This document shows positions 1 through 10,706 of a stretch of DNA of 64,000 nt, in pieces (within the stretch, counting starts at the first letter, position 1; every line of letters begins with the position of its first letter). A program made the translations under genes and the position numbers. The notes under the pieces were generated by a model. It searched no databases. It was given only the letters and a program-made list of their open reading frames with translations, and was not told where the DNA came from. Origin of the DNA: Mesorhizobium huakuii (GTDB lineage Bacteria > Pseudomonadota > Alphaproteobacteria > Rhizobiales > Rhizobiaceae); assembly GCF_014189455.1 (NCBI RefSeq), contig NZ_CP050296.1, positions 3,716,001 to 3,780,000 of the forward strand. The letters run 5' to 3'.

Positions 1-113
1 GATGCGCGTTGTCATAATCGATTGCCATGGCTGGAGACTGCACGGCAAAAGCTGCCGAGCAAGACGCATCGTAGAAAGGACACGAGTCGAGCACCGCGCA
101 TAATCGAGCTCTG
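1..113. other. window edge, no gene assigned
   Basis: Sequence upstream of the first supported stop codon. A short open frame begins at position 2 on the plus strand and stops after about 33 codons. It resembles nothing I know, and nothing else is visible here. Confidence 0.4.
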
Positions 114-1889
<1,776 letters not shown>

Positions 1890-2074
1890 ACGGGACTTCC
1901 ATGGTTTGCGACTATGGCCTTGGGTCCGAAGCCGATCGCTGCGTGGACGAAAGGCGGCTTATAGAGCGAGTTACCGCCAGAGGGAACCTTTCGCGGTCGC
2001 CTAAAGAAACGGCTGCGGCAGGCTGTCTTTTGCGCCACCATGGCTGGGTGATTCTGGAAATGGGATGGCGACAG

Positions 2075-3355
2075 ATGGATTTCGACCTTGTTGTTCGTGG
2101 CGGCACGCTGCCGGATGGCCGGATTGCCGATATTGGCATCAGTGGCGAGACGATCGCGGCGATCGAGCCGACGCTACAGGGTTCCGCGCGGACCGAGGTC
2201 GACGCTCGCGGCAATCTGGTCTCGCCGCCCTTCATCGATCCGCATTTCCATATGGATGCGACACTGTCCTATGGCATTCCGCGCATCAATGCCTCGGGCA
2301 CGCTGCTGGAAGGCATTGCGCTATGGGGTGAGCTGAAGCCGCTTTTGACGCACGAAGCGGTGCGCGACCGGGCGCTCGCCTATTGCGACTGGGCGGTGTC
2401 GATGGGCCTGCTTGCCATCCGAACCCATGTCGATGTCTGCGATGACCGGCTGCTGGCGGTCGAGGCCCTGCTCGACGTCAAGAAAACGATCGCGCCCTAT
2501 ATCGACCTGCAACTCGTGGCCTTTCCGCAGGACGGCTTCTACCGCTCGCCGAAGGCACGTGAAAACACCATTCGGGCGCTGGACATGGGCGTCGACATCG
2601 TTGGCGGCATTCCGCATTTCGAGCGCACCATGGCCGATGGCACGCGCTCGGTGACCGAGCTTTGCGAGATCGCGGCCAAACGCGGCCTGATGGTCGACCT
2701 GCATTGCGACGAGACCGACGACCCGCTGTCGCGCCACATCGAGCAACTGGCCTATGAAACGCAGCGCCTCGGCCTGCAGGGCAGGGCTGCCGGCTCGCAT
2801 CTCACCTCGATGCATTCCATGGACAATTACTATGTCTCGAAGCTGCTGCCGCTGATTGCCGAGGCCGGCGTTTCGGCCATCCCCAATCCGCTGATCAACA
2901 TCATGTTGCAGGGCCGTCACGATACCTTCCCGAAGCGCCGCGGCCTGACCCGGGTCAAGGAGATGCAGGCACTGGGCATCCGCGTCGGCTGGGGTCAGGA
3001 TTGCGTGCTCGATCCCTGGTATTCGCTGGGCACTGCCGACATGCTGGACGTCGCCTTCATGGGCCTGCACGTCGCCCAGATGTCGCGCCCGGCCGACATG
3101 GCGCGCTGCTTCGACATGGTCACCAACGTCAACGCCGCCATCATGGGTCTCGATCACCTCGGCCTGGCGGTCGGTAAGCGCGCCAGCCTTGTCATCCTCG
3201 ACGCCGGCAATCCGATCGAGGCCCTGCGCCTGCGCGCCGAGCGCATTTGCGTCATCGCCAGGGGCAAGGTGGTGGCTGAGCGGACGAGGCAGGATACCAG
3301 GCTTTCCCTGCCTGGCAGGCCGGCACAGGTCAACCGCAGGCACAGAACCACCTAG
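2075..3355 (+). CDS. codA: cytosine deaminase (CodA-type amidohydrolase)
   Basis: Deaminates cytosine to uracil in pyrimidine salvage. Starting at this ATG the protein is 426 aa (E. coli CodA 427), and every ligand of the E. coli enzyme as I recall it appears at a constant offset of four: H57 and H59 (HFH), Q152, H210, E213 (HCDE), H242 and D309 (GQD). The family segment PLINIMLQGR is also present. An open frame extends upstream to 1901, but those residues have no family character; an ATG at 2060 is the other possible start. No cytosine permease is adjacent, although the next gene is a transporter on the same strand. Activity on a related base cannot be excluded. Confidence 0.85.
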   Translation: MDFDLVVRGGTLPDGRIADIGISGETIAAIEPTLQGSARTEVDARGNLVSPPFIDPHFHMDATLSYGIPRINASGTLLEGIALWGELKPLLTHEAVRDRALAYCDWAVSMGLLAIRTHVDVCDDRLLAVEALLDVKKTIAPYIDLQLVAFPQDGFYRSPKARENTIRALDMGVDIVGGIPHFERTMADGTRSVTELCEIAAKRGLMVDLHCDETDDPLSRHIEQLAYETQRLGLQGRAAGSHLTSMHSMDNYYVSKLLPLIAEAGVSAIPNPLINIMLQGRHDTFPKRRGLTRVKEMQALGIRVGWGQDCVLDPWYSLGTADMLDVAFMGLHVAQMSRPADMARCFDMVTNVNAAIMGLDHLGLAVGKRASLVILDAGNPIEALRLRAERICVIARGKVVAERTRQDTRLSLPGRPAQVNRRHRTT

Positions 3356-3463
3356 ATACAGCCGATTCCCCATGCTGGTCTTACCGATTTCCTGATTTCG
3401 CCTCGTCAAAGCAGCCGCTTCGGTCTACGACGCGGCGTACGCGAGGGAGGAATCGGGATCGGC

Positions 3464-4387
3464 ATGACGCAACCCGTGGCGCAGAATTCCACGATCAGGA
3501 ACGTGCTTCTGGCCGGCATTCTGCTGATGCTGGCCGGCGACTTCCTGTTTGCGTTGAACGACGCGATGGGCAAGTGGCTGGTCGCCAGCTTCTCCGTCGG
3601 CCAGGTGGTGCTGATCCGCTCCATCGGCGCCTTTATCGTGCTTGGCCCGATGATCGCCAATCAGGGCGCCGGCAGACTGTTCCGGATGGAGCGGCCCGGG
3701 CTGCAGATCCTGCGCGTGTTGGCGACCACGCTGGACACCGCGCTGTTCTATGCGGCGGTCGTCTATCTGCCGCTTGCCGATGTCATGAGCTTCTACATGG
3801 CCGGGCCGATCTATGTGGCGGCGCTGTCGCATTTCCTGCTTGGTGAAAAGGTCGGCTGGCGCCGCTGGGTGGCAATCCTGCTCGGCTTCTGCGGCGTGGT
3901 GATCATGCTGAAGCCATCCTCGGCCGCGCTCTCGCTGTCGTCGAGCTTCGCGCTGGTCGGCAGCATAGCCTTTGCCTTCGCCATCATCCTCAACCGACGG
4001 CTGCGCGGCACCAGCGATACCAATCTGGTGACATGGCAGACGATTGGCACGCTGCTGGTCGGCGGCGTGCTGACCATCGGCGCCTGGCAGACGCCGTCGG
4101 CACTCGATTTCGGTGCCATGCTGCTGCTCGGCATCGTCTCCTGCAGCGCCCATCTGATGATCACGCGGGCGCTCAAACTCGCCCCGGCCTCGACGCTGGC
4201 GCCGCTGCACTACACGCTGCTGCTATGGGCGGTGGTGTTCGGGCTGGTGTTCTTCGGCGACGTTCCCAGTACGCGCATCCTGATCGGCTCCGGCATCATC
4301 GTTCTGGCCGGCCTGTTCATTTTCCACCGTCAGAAAGTGGTCGAGACGACGGTGCCGCCCGAAAACGTGCCGAAGGGCGTGAACTAA
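3464..4387 (+). CDS. DMT-superfamily (EamA) transporter
   Basis: Inner-membrane protein of 307 aa with about ten hydrophobic helices arranged as two EamA repeats, the usual size and layout of drug/metabolite transporters. The N-terminal repeat carries the typical segment starting DFLFALNDAMGKW, and the C-terminal repeat ends with a short cytoplasmic tail. It lies 108 bases downstream of the deaminase gene on the same strand, so the two could be cotranscribed, and export or import of a nucleobase-related compound is possible. Substrates of this family are very diverse and none can be assigned here. Confidence 0.85.
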   Translation: MTQPVAQNSTIRNVLLAGILLMLAGDFLFALNDAMGKWLVASFSVGQVVLIRSIGAFIVLGPMIANQGAGRLFRMERPGLQILRVLATTLDTALFYAAVVYLPLADVMSFYMAGPIYVAALSHFLLGEKVGWRRWVAILLGFCGVVIMLKPSSAALSLSSSFALVGSIAFAFAIILNRRLRGTSDTNLVTWQTIGTLLVGGVLTIGAWQTPSALDFGAMLLLGIVSCSAHLMITRALKLAPASTLAPLHYTLLLWAVVFGLVFFGDVPSTRILIGSGIIVLAGLFIFHRQKVVETTVPPENVPKGVN

Positions 4388-4431
4388 AGCGGTTACAGGA
4401 AAGTGTGAAACGGCTTTCCGTCCGCGATTGC
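4386..4431. repeat. dispersed intergenic repeat, copy 1
   Basis: This stretch, starting at the transporter stop codon, is an imperfect reverse-complement copy of the element at 38033-38076. Shared blocks include CGGACGGAAA and CGCACTTTCCT-like segments. Similar short elements are, from memory, frequent between Mesorhizobium genes; this was not searched. Confidence 0.6.
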
Positions 4432-4652
4432 AGCCAAACAAAGCATACAGCACGTCACATCGCGCCGTTTCGAAGCGACGCGTTTGGCAGCCGAAGGCTA
4501 TCATCCGGAGTTGTTTGAGTTTCCGGTCAGAAAGTCCGGTATTTACATAGATACTTTGCTGTGTACGCTGCCGTCCGGGCGCAATACGGGATTGATTCTT
4601 GGCCGGAAGAGGCAAGATCAATATCTCAAGAGAATTGCGATAGAGGGGGATA

Positions 4653-5126
4653 ATGGGTAGTTTCTCTATATGGCATTGGCTGATCGTTTTGGTCCTGATC
4701 GGCCTGCCATTGGTGTTTGTTCTAAGAGCAGCGCCGGCTGGCGCCAATCGATTCGGAGAAATGCCGCCTCCGATGAGCTTTAGTGAAGCTGTTTCAAGTT
4801 TCTTTCGAAACTATGTGAATTTTTCCGGCAGGGCGAGCCGCTCGGAGTTCTGGTATTCATACCTCTTCATTATTATTGTTGGCGTCGTTTCCGTCATAGC
4901 TGACGCCATTGTGCAGAATGAAATTATCTCATCCATTTGGAATCTTGCCGCCCTTCTGCCGACACTGGCCATGACCACCCGCCGGCTGCATGACATCAAC
5001 AGAAGCGGTTGGCATCAACTCCTAGCGTGGTTCATCCCCATCGGGAGCATTGCGCTGATCATTTGGTATTGCAAAAAGTCTGACGATACGGCGACTTTGA
5101 GTGAACTGGAGAGGGTTTTCAAATAG
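4653..5126 (+). CDS. DUF805 family inner-membrane protein
   Basis: 157 aa. An extra N-terminal membrane helix (about residues 5-25) precedes a DUF805 domain (about 40-150). The domain opens with a YVNFSGRASRSEFW segment and holds the hallmark RLHDINRSGW motif between two hydrophobic hairpins. The function of this family is unknown. The gene is visibly less GC-rich than its neighbours and stands alone after a 265-base gap, which suggests recent acquisition. A GAGGGGG Shine-Dalgarno precedes the ATG. Confidence 0.8.
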   Translation: MGSFSIWHWLIVLVLIGLPLVFVLRAAPAGANRFGEMPPPMSFSEAVSSFFRNYVNFSGRASRSEFWYSYLFIIIVGVVSVIADAIVQNEIISSIWNLAALLPTLAMTTRRLHDINRSGWHQLLAWFIPIGSIALIIWYCKKSDDTATLSELERVFK

Positions 5127-5220
5127 GCGCGCGACAAGAGAGCAATTTATTGAAGCGCTTTTAGAACTTAAGTGTTGATTGGATCGCTGGGCTCCGGAAC
5201 TGCTCTCACATCGAACTGCT

Positions 5221-6123
5221 CTAGCCCATGCGCACAGCCGCCAGGTGCCGGGAAAATTCCGCCGTCTCCATCAGCGCCTTGCAGCGGGCGAAGCGGCCGT
5301 CGGCATAGGCGCGGAAGTCGTCGACCGGGTTGTTGTTGGCGAGCTGGATCAATCCCCATAGAGTCCACAACAGGTCGCACATTGCCTTGTAGATGACGAC
5401 CCGGCCGCGCTCGGCCGGCTTCGCCTCGCCGCCGAAATAGGCACGCATCAGCTCTTCGTCCTGCTCCGCATCGAATTTGCCTTCCACGCTGAGGTCGCCG
5501 AGATCCCAGAGCGGGTCGTTCATCCCCGAATATTCCCAGTCGACGATCCACATCCGCTCGCCCGTATCGAGGAAGTTTTCGCACAGCGGATCGCAATGGC
5601 AGGCGACGATGGGGAGCGGATGGGCGGCCAGCGCCGAGCGCACGCCGTCGGCCTCGCGCACCACGTCATGATAGCCGGCGGGCAGGGCGACGTCCTTGCT
5701 CGACAGCACCTTGAGATAGTCGTCGATCATCGAAAACAGTTCGAAGCGGAAGGGAAACACCGCACCGGATTTGTGCAGCTTGCGAAAGGCCTCCCCGGCG
5801 CGGACCGGGCTGCCTGGCCGGCTTTTGAATTTTTCCGGTGACATCGTCTCGGCACCGGCGATGAAGCGCGTCACCATCACGCCGGTATCGGCATCGGCAT
5901 GCAGGACGTCGGGACTGACTCCCGCCTTCGCCGCTTCGCGCGCGGCCACCGCTTCGTTGGCGCGGTTGATGTATTCTTCGGTACCTTTGCCCGGAATGCG
6001 CAGGCAGAGATCGCCGGCCCTGAAGACGAGGTTGGTGAGTCCGCCAAGCCGCTCCAGCGGCCCGGTATAGCCGGCCAGAACCGGAATGGCGGCCAGTTTT
6101 GCCCGCGCCTCGTCCGTCGCCAT
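5221..6123 (-). CDS. choline/aminoglycoside-kinase-like phosphotransferase
   Basis: Soluble kinase-fold protein of 300 aa. It has a glycine-rich N-lobe segment (GGLTN), the catalytic loop HCDPLCEN (HxDxxxxN pattern) and the metal-binding DWEYSG motif. This is the pattern of choline, thiamine and aminoglycoside kinases. A paralogue of the same fold lies at 9305-10192, and a GcvT-type flavoprotein is encoded between them, so a small methylated amine or amino alcohol is a more likely substrate than an antibiotic. It is divergent from the methyltransferase gene at 6226. Confidence 0.8.
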   Translation of the reverse strand: MATDEARAKLAAIPVLAGYTGPLERLGGLTNLVFRAGDLCLRIPGKGTEEYINRANEAVAAREAAKAGVSPDVLHADADTGVMVTRFIAGAETMSPEKFKSRPGSPVRAGEAFRKLHKSGAVFPFRFELFSMIDDYLKVLSSKDVALPAGYHDVVREADGVRSALAAHPLPIVACHCDPLCENFLDTGERMWIVDWEYSGMNDPLWDLGDLSVEGKFDAEQDEELMRAYFGGEAKPAERGRVVIYKAMCDLLWTLWGLIQLANNNPVDDFRAYADGRFARCKALMETAEFSRHLAAVRMG

Positions 6124-6225
6124 GCCGCGCCCCCACGCTGTTATTTCTCACCGCGACGGTTCCACAATTTTCGCCGTTTGGCTATCATTGGATCGAAGGC
6201 AACTCGATCAGGCGACAAAGCAGAG

Positions 6226-6858
6226 ATGACGGACGGTAAACACCTGGGCGCGCTCAGCGCTGCCTACGCGGCAAAGCGTCCAGAAGAGGTGGCCGCCCTC
6301 TATGACCGCTGGTCGCAGACTTATGACGCCGACATGTCGGCCGCCGGTTATCGTCATCCGACGATCTGCCTGGCGCTGCTGACCCGCCATCTGCCGCGTG
6401 GCGCGGCACCGTTGCTCGATGCCGGCGCGGGCACCGGGCTCATCGGCGAATGGCTGGCCATCACTGGCTACCCCAAGGTCGAGGCTCTCGATATTTCGCA
6501 AGGCATGCTGGACAAGGCGGCCGCTAAGGGCGTGTATACCGCGCTCCACTGCTTGGCGATGGGCGGGCCATTGCCCTTCGCTGACGGCGCCTATGCCGGG
6601 ATCATTTCGGCCGGCGTCTTCACCTCGGGCCATGTCGGCACCGAAGGATTGGACGAGCTGATCCGCATCTGCCGGCCTGGCGGGGTGATCGTGCTGACGG
6701 TCAAGAACACGCTGTGGGATCAGGGTTTTGGCGCCCGCATCGCCGCGCTCGAAGCGCAAGGCGTCGTCACCCGCGTCGAAGAAACGCGCCCTTACGTCTC
6801 GATGCCGGGCGAGGCCGACACCGTGCCCAGCCGCGGCCTTGCCTTGCGGGTGAATTAG
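6226..6858 (+). CDS. class I SAM-dependent methyltransferase
   Basis: 210 aa from the ATG at 6226; the frame is open further upstream, but there it runs antisense to the phosphotransferase. SAM-binding motif I is LLDAGAGTGLIGEW, followed by an acidic motif II (VEALDIS) and the motif ISAGVFTSGHV. The preceding segment YDRWSQTYDADM is typical of Williams-Beuren/UbiE-like small-molecule methyltransferases. Its TAG stop overlaps, tail to tail, the TAA stop of the flavoprotein gene on the other strand (6855-6858). The methyl acceptor is unknown. Confidence 0.8.
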   Translation: MTDGKHLGALSAAYAAKRPEEVAALYDRWSQTYDADMSAAGYRHPTICLALLTRHLPRGAAPLLDAGAGTGLIGEWLAITGYPKVEALDISQGMLDKAAAKGVYTALHCLAMGGPLPFADGAYAGIISAGVFTSGHVGTEGLDELIRICRPGGVIVLTVKNTLWDQGFGARIAALEAQGVVTRVEETRPYVSMPGEADTVPSRGLALRVN

Positions 6859-9308
6859 GCTTTCACCCGCTCCGCTGCCGGATCGTACATCGGCTCCATA
6901 TGGATTTTGGCCGGCGTCCGCTCCATCGCGACCACCAGTTCGTAGTCGCCCGAGATGAGGAAATCGTCGCTCACCCCATCGCCGTTGCGCACATAGCCGT
7001 AGCCGATGTTCTTGGCCAGCGTGTAGCCGTAACCGCCGCTGGTGAGATAGCCGACCGGCTCGCCATTGCGCAGGATGGTCTCGCGGCCAAGCAGCACGAT
7101 TTCGGGATTGTCGACCGTGAAGCCGGCAAAGCGTTTCTTCAGAGGTGCTCCGCCGATCGTCTCCAGCGCGCGTCGTCCGACGAAATCGGTGTTTTTCCTG
7201 AGCTTGACCGCCCAGCCGAGCCCGGCTTCCTGCGGCGTGTCGTTGGGCGTGATGTCGGAGCCCCAGGCGCGATAGCCTTTTTCCAGCCGCAACGATTCCA
7301 GCGCCCGGTAGCCGACCGGGCGGATGCCATGCTTCTCGCCCGCCGCCATCAGCGCGTCGAAGACCTCGCCTGTGGCCGCGATCGGCACGTGCAACTCCCA
7401 GCCAAGCTCGCCGACATAGGTGACGCGCAGCGCCCGGATTGTGTGGCCGGCGATGGCGATTTCGCGGACATGGCCGAACGGGAAGCCGGCATTCGACACA
7501 TCGGCGTCGGTCACCGCAGCGAGCACGTCGCGCGCCCGAGGACCCATCAGTGACAGCGTGCCGAAATCCTCGGTGACGTCGGTCAGCATGGCATCGAGGT
7601 CCTCGCCGATATGGTCGCTGATCCACGAGGCATCATGCGTGCGGAAGCCGGTGCCGGTGACGATGTAGAATTTTTCCTCGGCCAGCCGCGCCACGGTCAG
7701 GTCGGCCTCGATGCCGCCGCGGGTGTTGAGAAGTTGGGTGTAGGTCAGCCTTCCGACCGGCTTGCTGACATCGTTGGCGCAGATCCAATCCAGTGCCTTG
7801 GCCGCATCTGGGCCGCTCAGCTCGTATTTGGCGAAGGATGATTGATCAAAGATGCCGACATGCTCGCGCACATGCCGGTGCTCGTCGCCGACCGCCGAAA
7901 ACCAGTTCTGCCGGCCCATCGAATAGACGTCCAGCGGCTCGACGCCTTCGGGTGCAAACCAGTTCGGCCGCTCCCAGCCGAGCTTGGAGCCGAACACAGC
8001 GCGCTGCTGTTGCAGCCTGTTGTAGAGCGGCGAGACGATGCGTGGCCTGCCTGAGGCATATTCCTCGTGCGGGAAGCCGATCGTGTAATGCTTGCCATAG
8101 GCTTCCAGGGTACGCTCGCGCACCCATTGCCGGTCGCGGTGCAGGTTGGAAAAGCGCCTGATGTCGACCACCCACAGGTCGAGGGGCGCCTCGCCATCGA
8201 CCACCCACTGCGCCAGCACCCAGCCGGCGCCGCCGCCGGACGCAATGCCGAAGGCGTTGAAGCCGGCGCCGACGAACATGTTGGCGCATTCGGGCGCTGT
8301 GCCGAGAATGAAATTGCCGTCCGGCGTAAAACTTTCCGGCCCGTTGATCATCTGCTTGACGCCGACGGTTTCCAGCGCCGGCACGCGCGCGATCGCCTGT
8401 GCCATATGCTGCTCGAAATGGTCGTAGTCGTCGTCGAACAGCCGGAATTCCCAATCGTTGGGCACGTCGCCGCCGGGGAGATCCGTCGCCCATGCCTGCG
8501 GGTTCGGCTCATAGCCGCCCATCACCAGCCCGCCGACCTCTTCCTTGAAATAGGTGCGGCGGTCGGGGTCGCGCAGCGTCGGCGCGTCAGTCGCCAGGCC
8601 ATCGATCTTCTCGGTGATGATGTATTGGTGCTTGACCGGCTGCAGCGGCACGTTGATGCCGGCCATGGCGCCGATCTGGCGCGCCCATTGTCCCCCGCAG
8701 TTCACCACCTTGTCGCAGGCAATGTCGCCTTGATCGGTCTTTACCGCCGTGATGCGGCCATTCCTCATCTCGAAGCCGGTGACGCGGACATTCTCGAACA
8801 GTTTGGCGCCATGCATGCGCGCGCCCTTGGCCAGCGACTGCGTGATGTCGGAAGGGCTCGCCTGGCCGTCGGTCGGCAGCCAGGAAGCGCCGACGAGATC
8901 GCCGGTCTCCATCAGCGGCCACATCGCCTTGACCTCGGCCGGGGACAAAAGATGCATGTCCATGCCGAAGCTTTTCGCCGTTGTCGCCAGCCTTTTGTAC
9001 TCGGTCCAGCGGTCGGCATTGGTGGCGAGCCGCAGGCAGCCGGTCATCTTCCAGCCGGTGGCAAGGCCGGTTTCGGCCTCCAGCCCCTTGTAGAGGTCGA
9101 CCGAGTATTTGAGCACCCGGGTGATCGAGGCCGACGAGCGCAATTGCCCGACCAGGCCGGCGGCGTGCCAGGTCGAGCCCGAGGTCAGCTTGCCCTGTTC
9201 GAGCAGTACCACGTCGGCCTTGTGGTCGCGCGCCAGATGATAGGCTGTCGAACAGCCGATGATGCCGCCGCCGATGACGACGATCGCGGCCTGGCTGGGC
9301 AAAGTCAT
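6855..9308 (-). CDS. dimethylglycine dehydrogenase-like flavoprotein with GcvT domain
   Basis: 817 aa with two modules: an N-terminal DAO-type FAD oxidoreductase with dinucleotide motif VVIGGGIIGCSTAYHLA near residues 10-26, and a C-terminal GcvT/aminomethyltransferase-like half that binds folate. This is the architecture of dimethylglycine and sarcosine dehydrogenases, which oxidatively remove N-methyl groups and pass the one-carbon unit to tetrahydrofolate. The start chosen overlaps the stop of the upstream phosphotransferase as ATGA (9305-9308), implying translational coupling. The real substrate could be another N-methylated amino acid. Confidence 0.87.
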   Translation of the reverse strand: MTLPSQAAIVVIGGGIIGCSTAYHLARDHKADVVLLEQGKLTSGSTWHAAGLVGQLRSSASITRVLKYSVDLYKGLEAETGLATGWKMTGCLRLATNADRWTEYKRLATTAKSFGMDMHLLSPAEVKAMWPLMETGDLVGASWLPTDGQASPSDITQSLAKGARMHGAKLFENVRVTGFEMRNGRITAVKTDQGDIACDKVVNCGGQWARQIGAMAGINVPLQPVKHQYIITEKIDGLATDAPTLRDPDRRTYFKEEVGGLVMGGYEPNPQAWATDLPGGDVPNDWEFRLFDDDYDHFEQHMAQAIARVPALETVGVKQMINGPESFTPDGNFILGTAPECANMFVGAGFNAFGIASGGGAGWVLAQWVVDGEAPLDLWVVDIRRFSNLHRDRQWVRERTLEAYGKHYTIGFPHEEYASGRPRIVSPLYNRLQQQRAVFGSKLGWERPNWFAPEGVEPLDVYSMGRQNWFSAVGDEHRHVREHVGIFDQSSFAKYELSGPDAAKALDWICANDVSKPVGRLTYTQLLNTRGGIEADLTVARLAEEKFYIVTGTGFRTHDASWISDHIGEDLDAMLTDVTEDFGTLSLMGPRARDVLAAVTDADVSNAGFPFGHVREIAIAGHTIRALRVTYVGELGWELHVPIAATGEVFDALMAAGEKHGIRPVGYRALESLRLEKGYRAWGSDITPNDTPQEAGLGWAVKLRKNTDFVGRRALETIGGAPLKKRFAGFTVDNPEIVLLGRETILRNGEPVGYLTSGGYGYTLAKNIGYGYVRNGDGVSDDFLISGDYELVVAMERTPAKIHMEPMYDPAAERVKA

Positions 9309-10192
9309 GATTTCAGGATCCCGTATTTTGTCCGGTAGTTTTCCAGCGCCGCGTCGAGCCGCACCAGGTTTTCCTCGGTGTAGGCGACGTAGTCGATGCC
9401 GGGTGCGTCGAGATAGAGTTCCGACACCATGCTCCACATCGCCTCGCGCAGCAGCGAGGCGCATTGCATGGCGGCGTGCGAGCGGCGGATCGCCTCGTCC
9501 GGCTCCTTCATGAAATAGGCGGTCAGGAAGGCGAAGGATTCCGCGTCGCTCATGCCCGCATTCGAGGCGACGCCGGCGAGGTCGAACATTGCCGTGTTGA
9601 AGCCGGCATATTCGAAATCGATCAGCCACAGCCTGCTGCCGTCGTCGAGAATATTTGCCGGCAAAAGATCATTGTGGCCGAAGACGATCGGCAGCAGTTT
9701 CTGCGCCCGCTCCAGTTCGTCAGCCAGCGTCAAAAGGCGGGGTAAGTCGCTGCGCTTGCGGCTGTTGCCTTCCTCGAGCGTGCGCGCATAGTCGCGAATG
9801 ACGTGGAACACCCAGAACATGAAGCCGGCGCCGGAGATATGGTTGGGCATCTCCCGGTGGAAGCCGCGCATCAGGGCGGCGACGCGGCCAAGATTGGCGC
9901 GCACGTCCTCGGCCAGATACGTCCTGGCGCCAAGGAACGCCGTCACCATGATGCCCGGTTCGGCATAATGCACCGCCGGCGCGAAACCGGCGGCATGGGC
10001 GGCCCGCGCGGTCATCACTTCGCGCTCGCGGAAGACATGGTGGAACGGATAGTCCTGGCCGAAGCGCACGACATGCCGTCCGGCGGCGTCGCTGACCACA
10101 TAGTTGGCATTGCTAAGGCCGCCGGGCAGCGGGGCGATCTCGATGGCGCCGGTCCAGCAGGGCAGGGCGCGGATGCGATCTTCGGCAATCAC
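9305..10192 (-). CDS. choline-kinase-fold phosphotransferase
   Basis: 295 aa, same fold as the protein at 5221-6123. Visible motifs are GGLSNANYVV in the N-lobe, catalytic loop GHNDLLPANIL and metal motif IDFEYAG. It is first in a two-gene operon with the dimethylglycine-dehydrogenase-like gene (4-base overlap) and divergent from a DeoR regulator. The tight coupling suggests that both enzymes act on one substrate, for example a choline- or ethanolamine-derived amine, but this is inference. Confidence 0.82.
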   Translation of the reverse strand: MIAEDRIRALPCWTGAIEIAPLPGGLSNANYVVSDAAGRHVVRFGQDYPFHHVFREREVMTARAAHAAGFAPAVHYAEPGIMVTAFLGARTYLAEDVRANLGRVAALMRGFHREMPNHISGAGFMFWVFHVIRDYARTLEEGNSRKRSDLPRLLTLADELERAQKLLPIVFGHNDLLPANILDDGSRLWLIDFEYAGFNTAMFDLAGVASNAGMSDAESFAFLTAYFMKEPDEAIRRSHAAMQCASLLREAMWSMVSELYLDAPGIDYVAYTEENLVRLDAALENYRTKYGILKS

Positions 10193-10221
10193 GGAATCAT
10201 CCCCGGTTTGCTGGGCTTCGA

Positions 10222-10325
10222 CTAAAGCGCGTCGCGTTGAAACGGATCCATGCGCCGCGCTTTAGGTTCTTGTTTTTATGCATGTCGCTCTCCCAAAACC
10301 GAGGTCACTTTTTGGCGACATGCAT
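10222..10325. repeat. composite palindromic intergenic element
   Basis: Two consecutive hairpins. The first has arms CTAAAGCGCG (10222-10231) and CGCGCTTTAG (10256-10265). The second has perfect 11-base arms ATGCATGTCGC (10278-10288) and GCGACATGCAT (10315-10325). I recall very similar two-hairpin elements between genes of Mesorhizobium; no search was run. It lies between divergent genes. Confidence 0.7.
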
Positions 10326-10706
10326 TGGGCGCCATGGACAGCGCAACGACGGCGGGGAGAAACGCAAATAATCTCGTCGGTGCGGGACGCCAGGATTGGT
10401 ATCCCGCACCGCACCGACGAGCCCCTTGGCCAGGTTTCTGATCCCGGCATCCGCCCCCGCGGATCTGAAAATTCCTTGCGCCAGACACGTTCAAGACGGC
10501 CTGGTCAGTGAGTTGCGGCCCTGCCATCACCCTCCCGTCTGCAGCTCCGAACCCTGTTGATGCCTGGATTTCACGCCAGGGTTGCCCGGTTGTCAACAAA
10601 AACATGTGACTTTTTTTGGGTGTTTTGCCCGAAAGCAAGGGTAATCCCTTTAAAAGCACTCGAATTACCTTAGAACCGGTCAAAAGGCTAAGTCCGGAAA
10701 GACCAA
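10326..10706. other. intergenic region upstream of the DeoR gene
   Basis: Non-coding. It holds one strong stem: arm CTCGTCGGTGCGGGA at 10373-10387 pairs with TCCCGCACCG plus CACCGACGAG at 10402-10421, a partly duplicated complementary arm. The last 100 bases before the DeoR start are AT-richer and probably hold its promoter; I cannot fix -35/-10 boxes. Confidence 0.5.

Noticed and set aside
1..113. C-terminal fragment of a gene entering from the left
   Set aside because: Short open frames only, with no recognisable sequence.
8067..9338. Long plus-strand open frame antisense to the flavoprotein gene
   Set aside because: No recognisable domain, while the opposite strand encodes a full FAD/GcvT protein.
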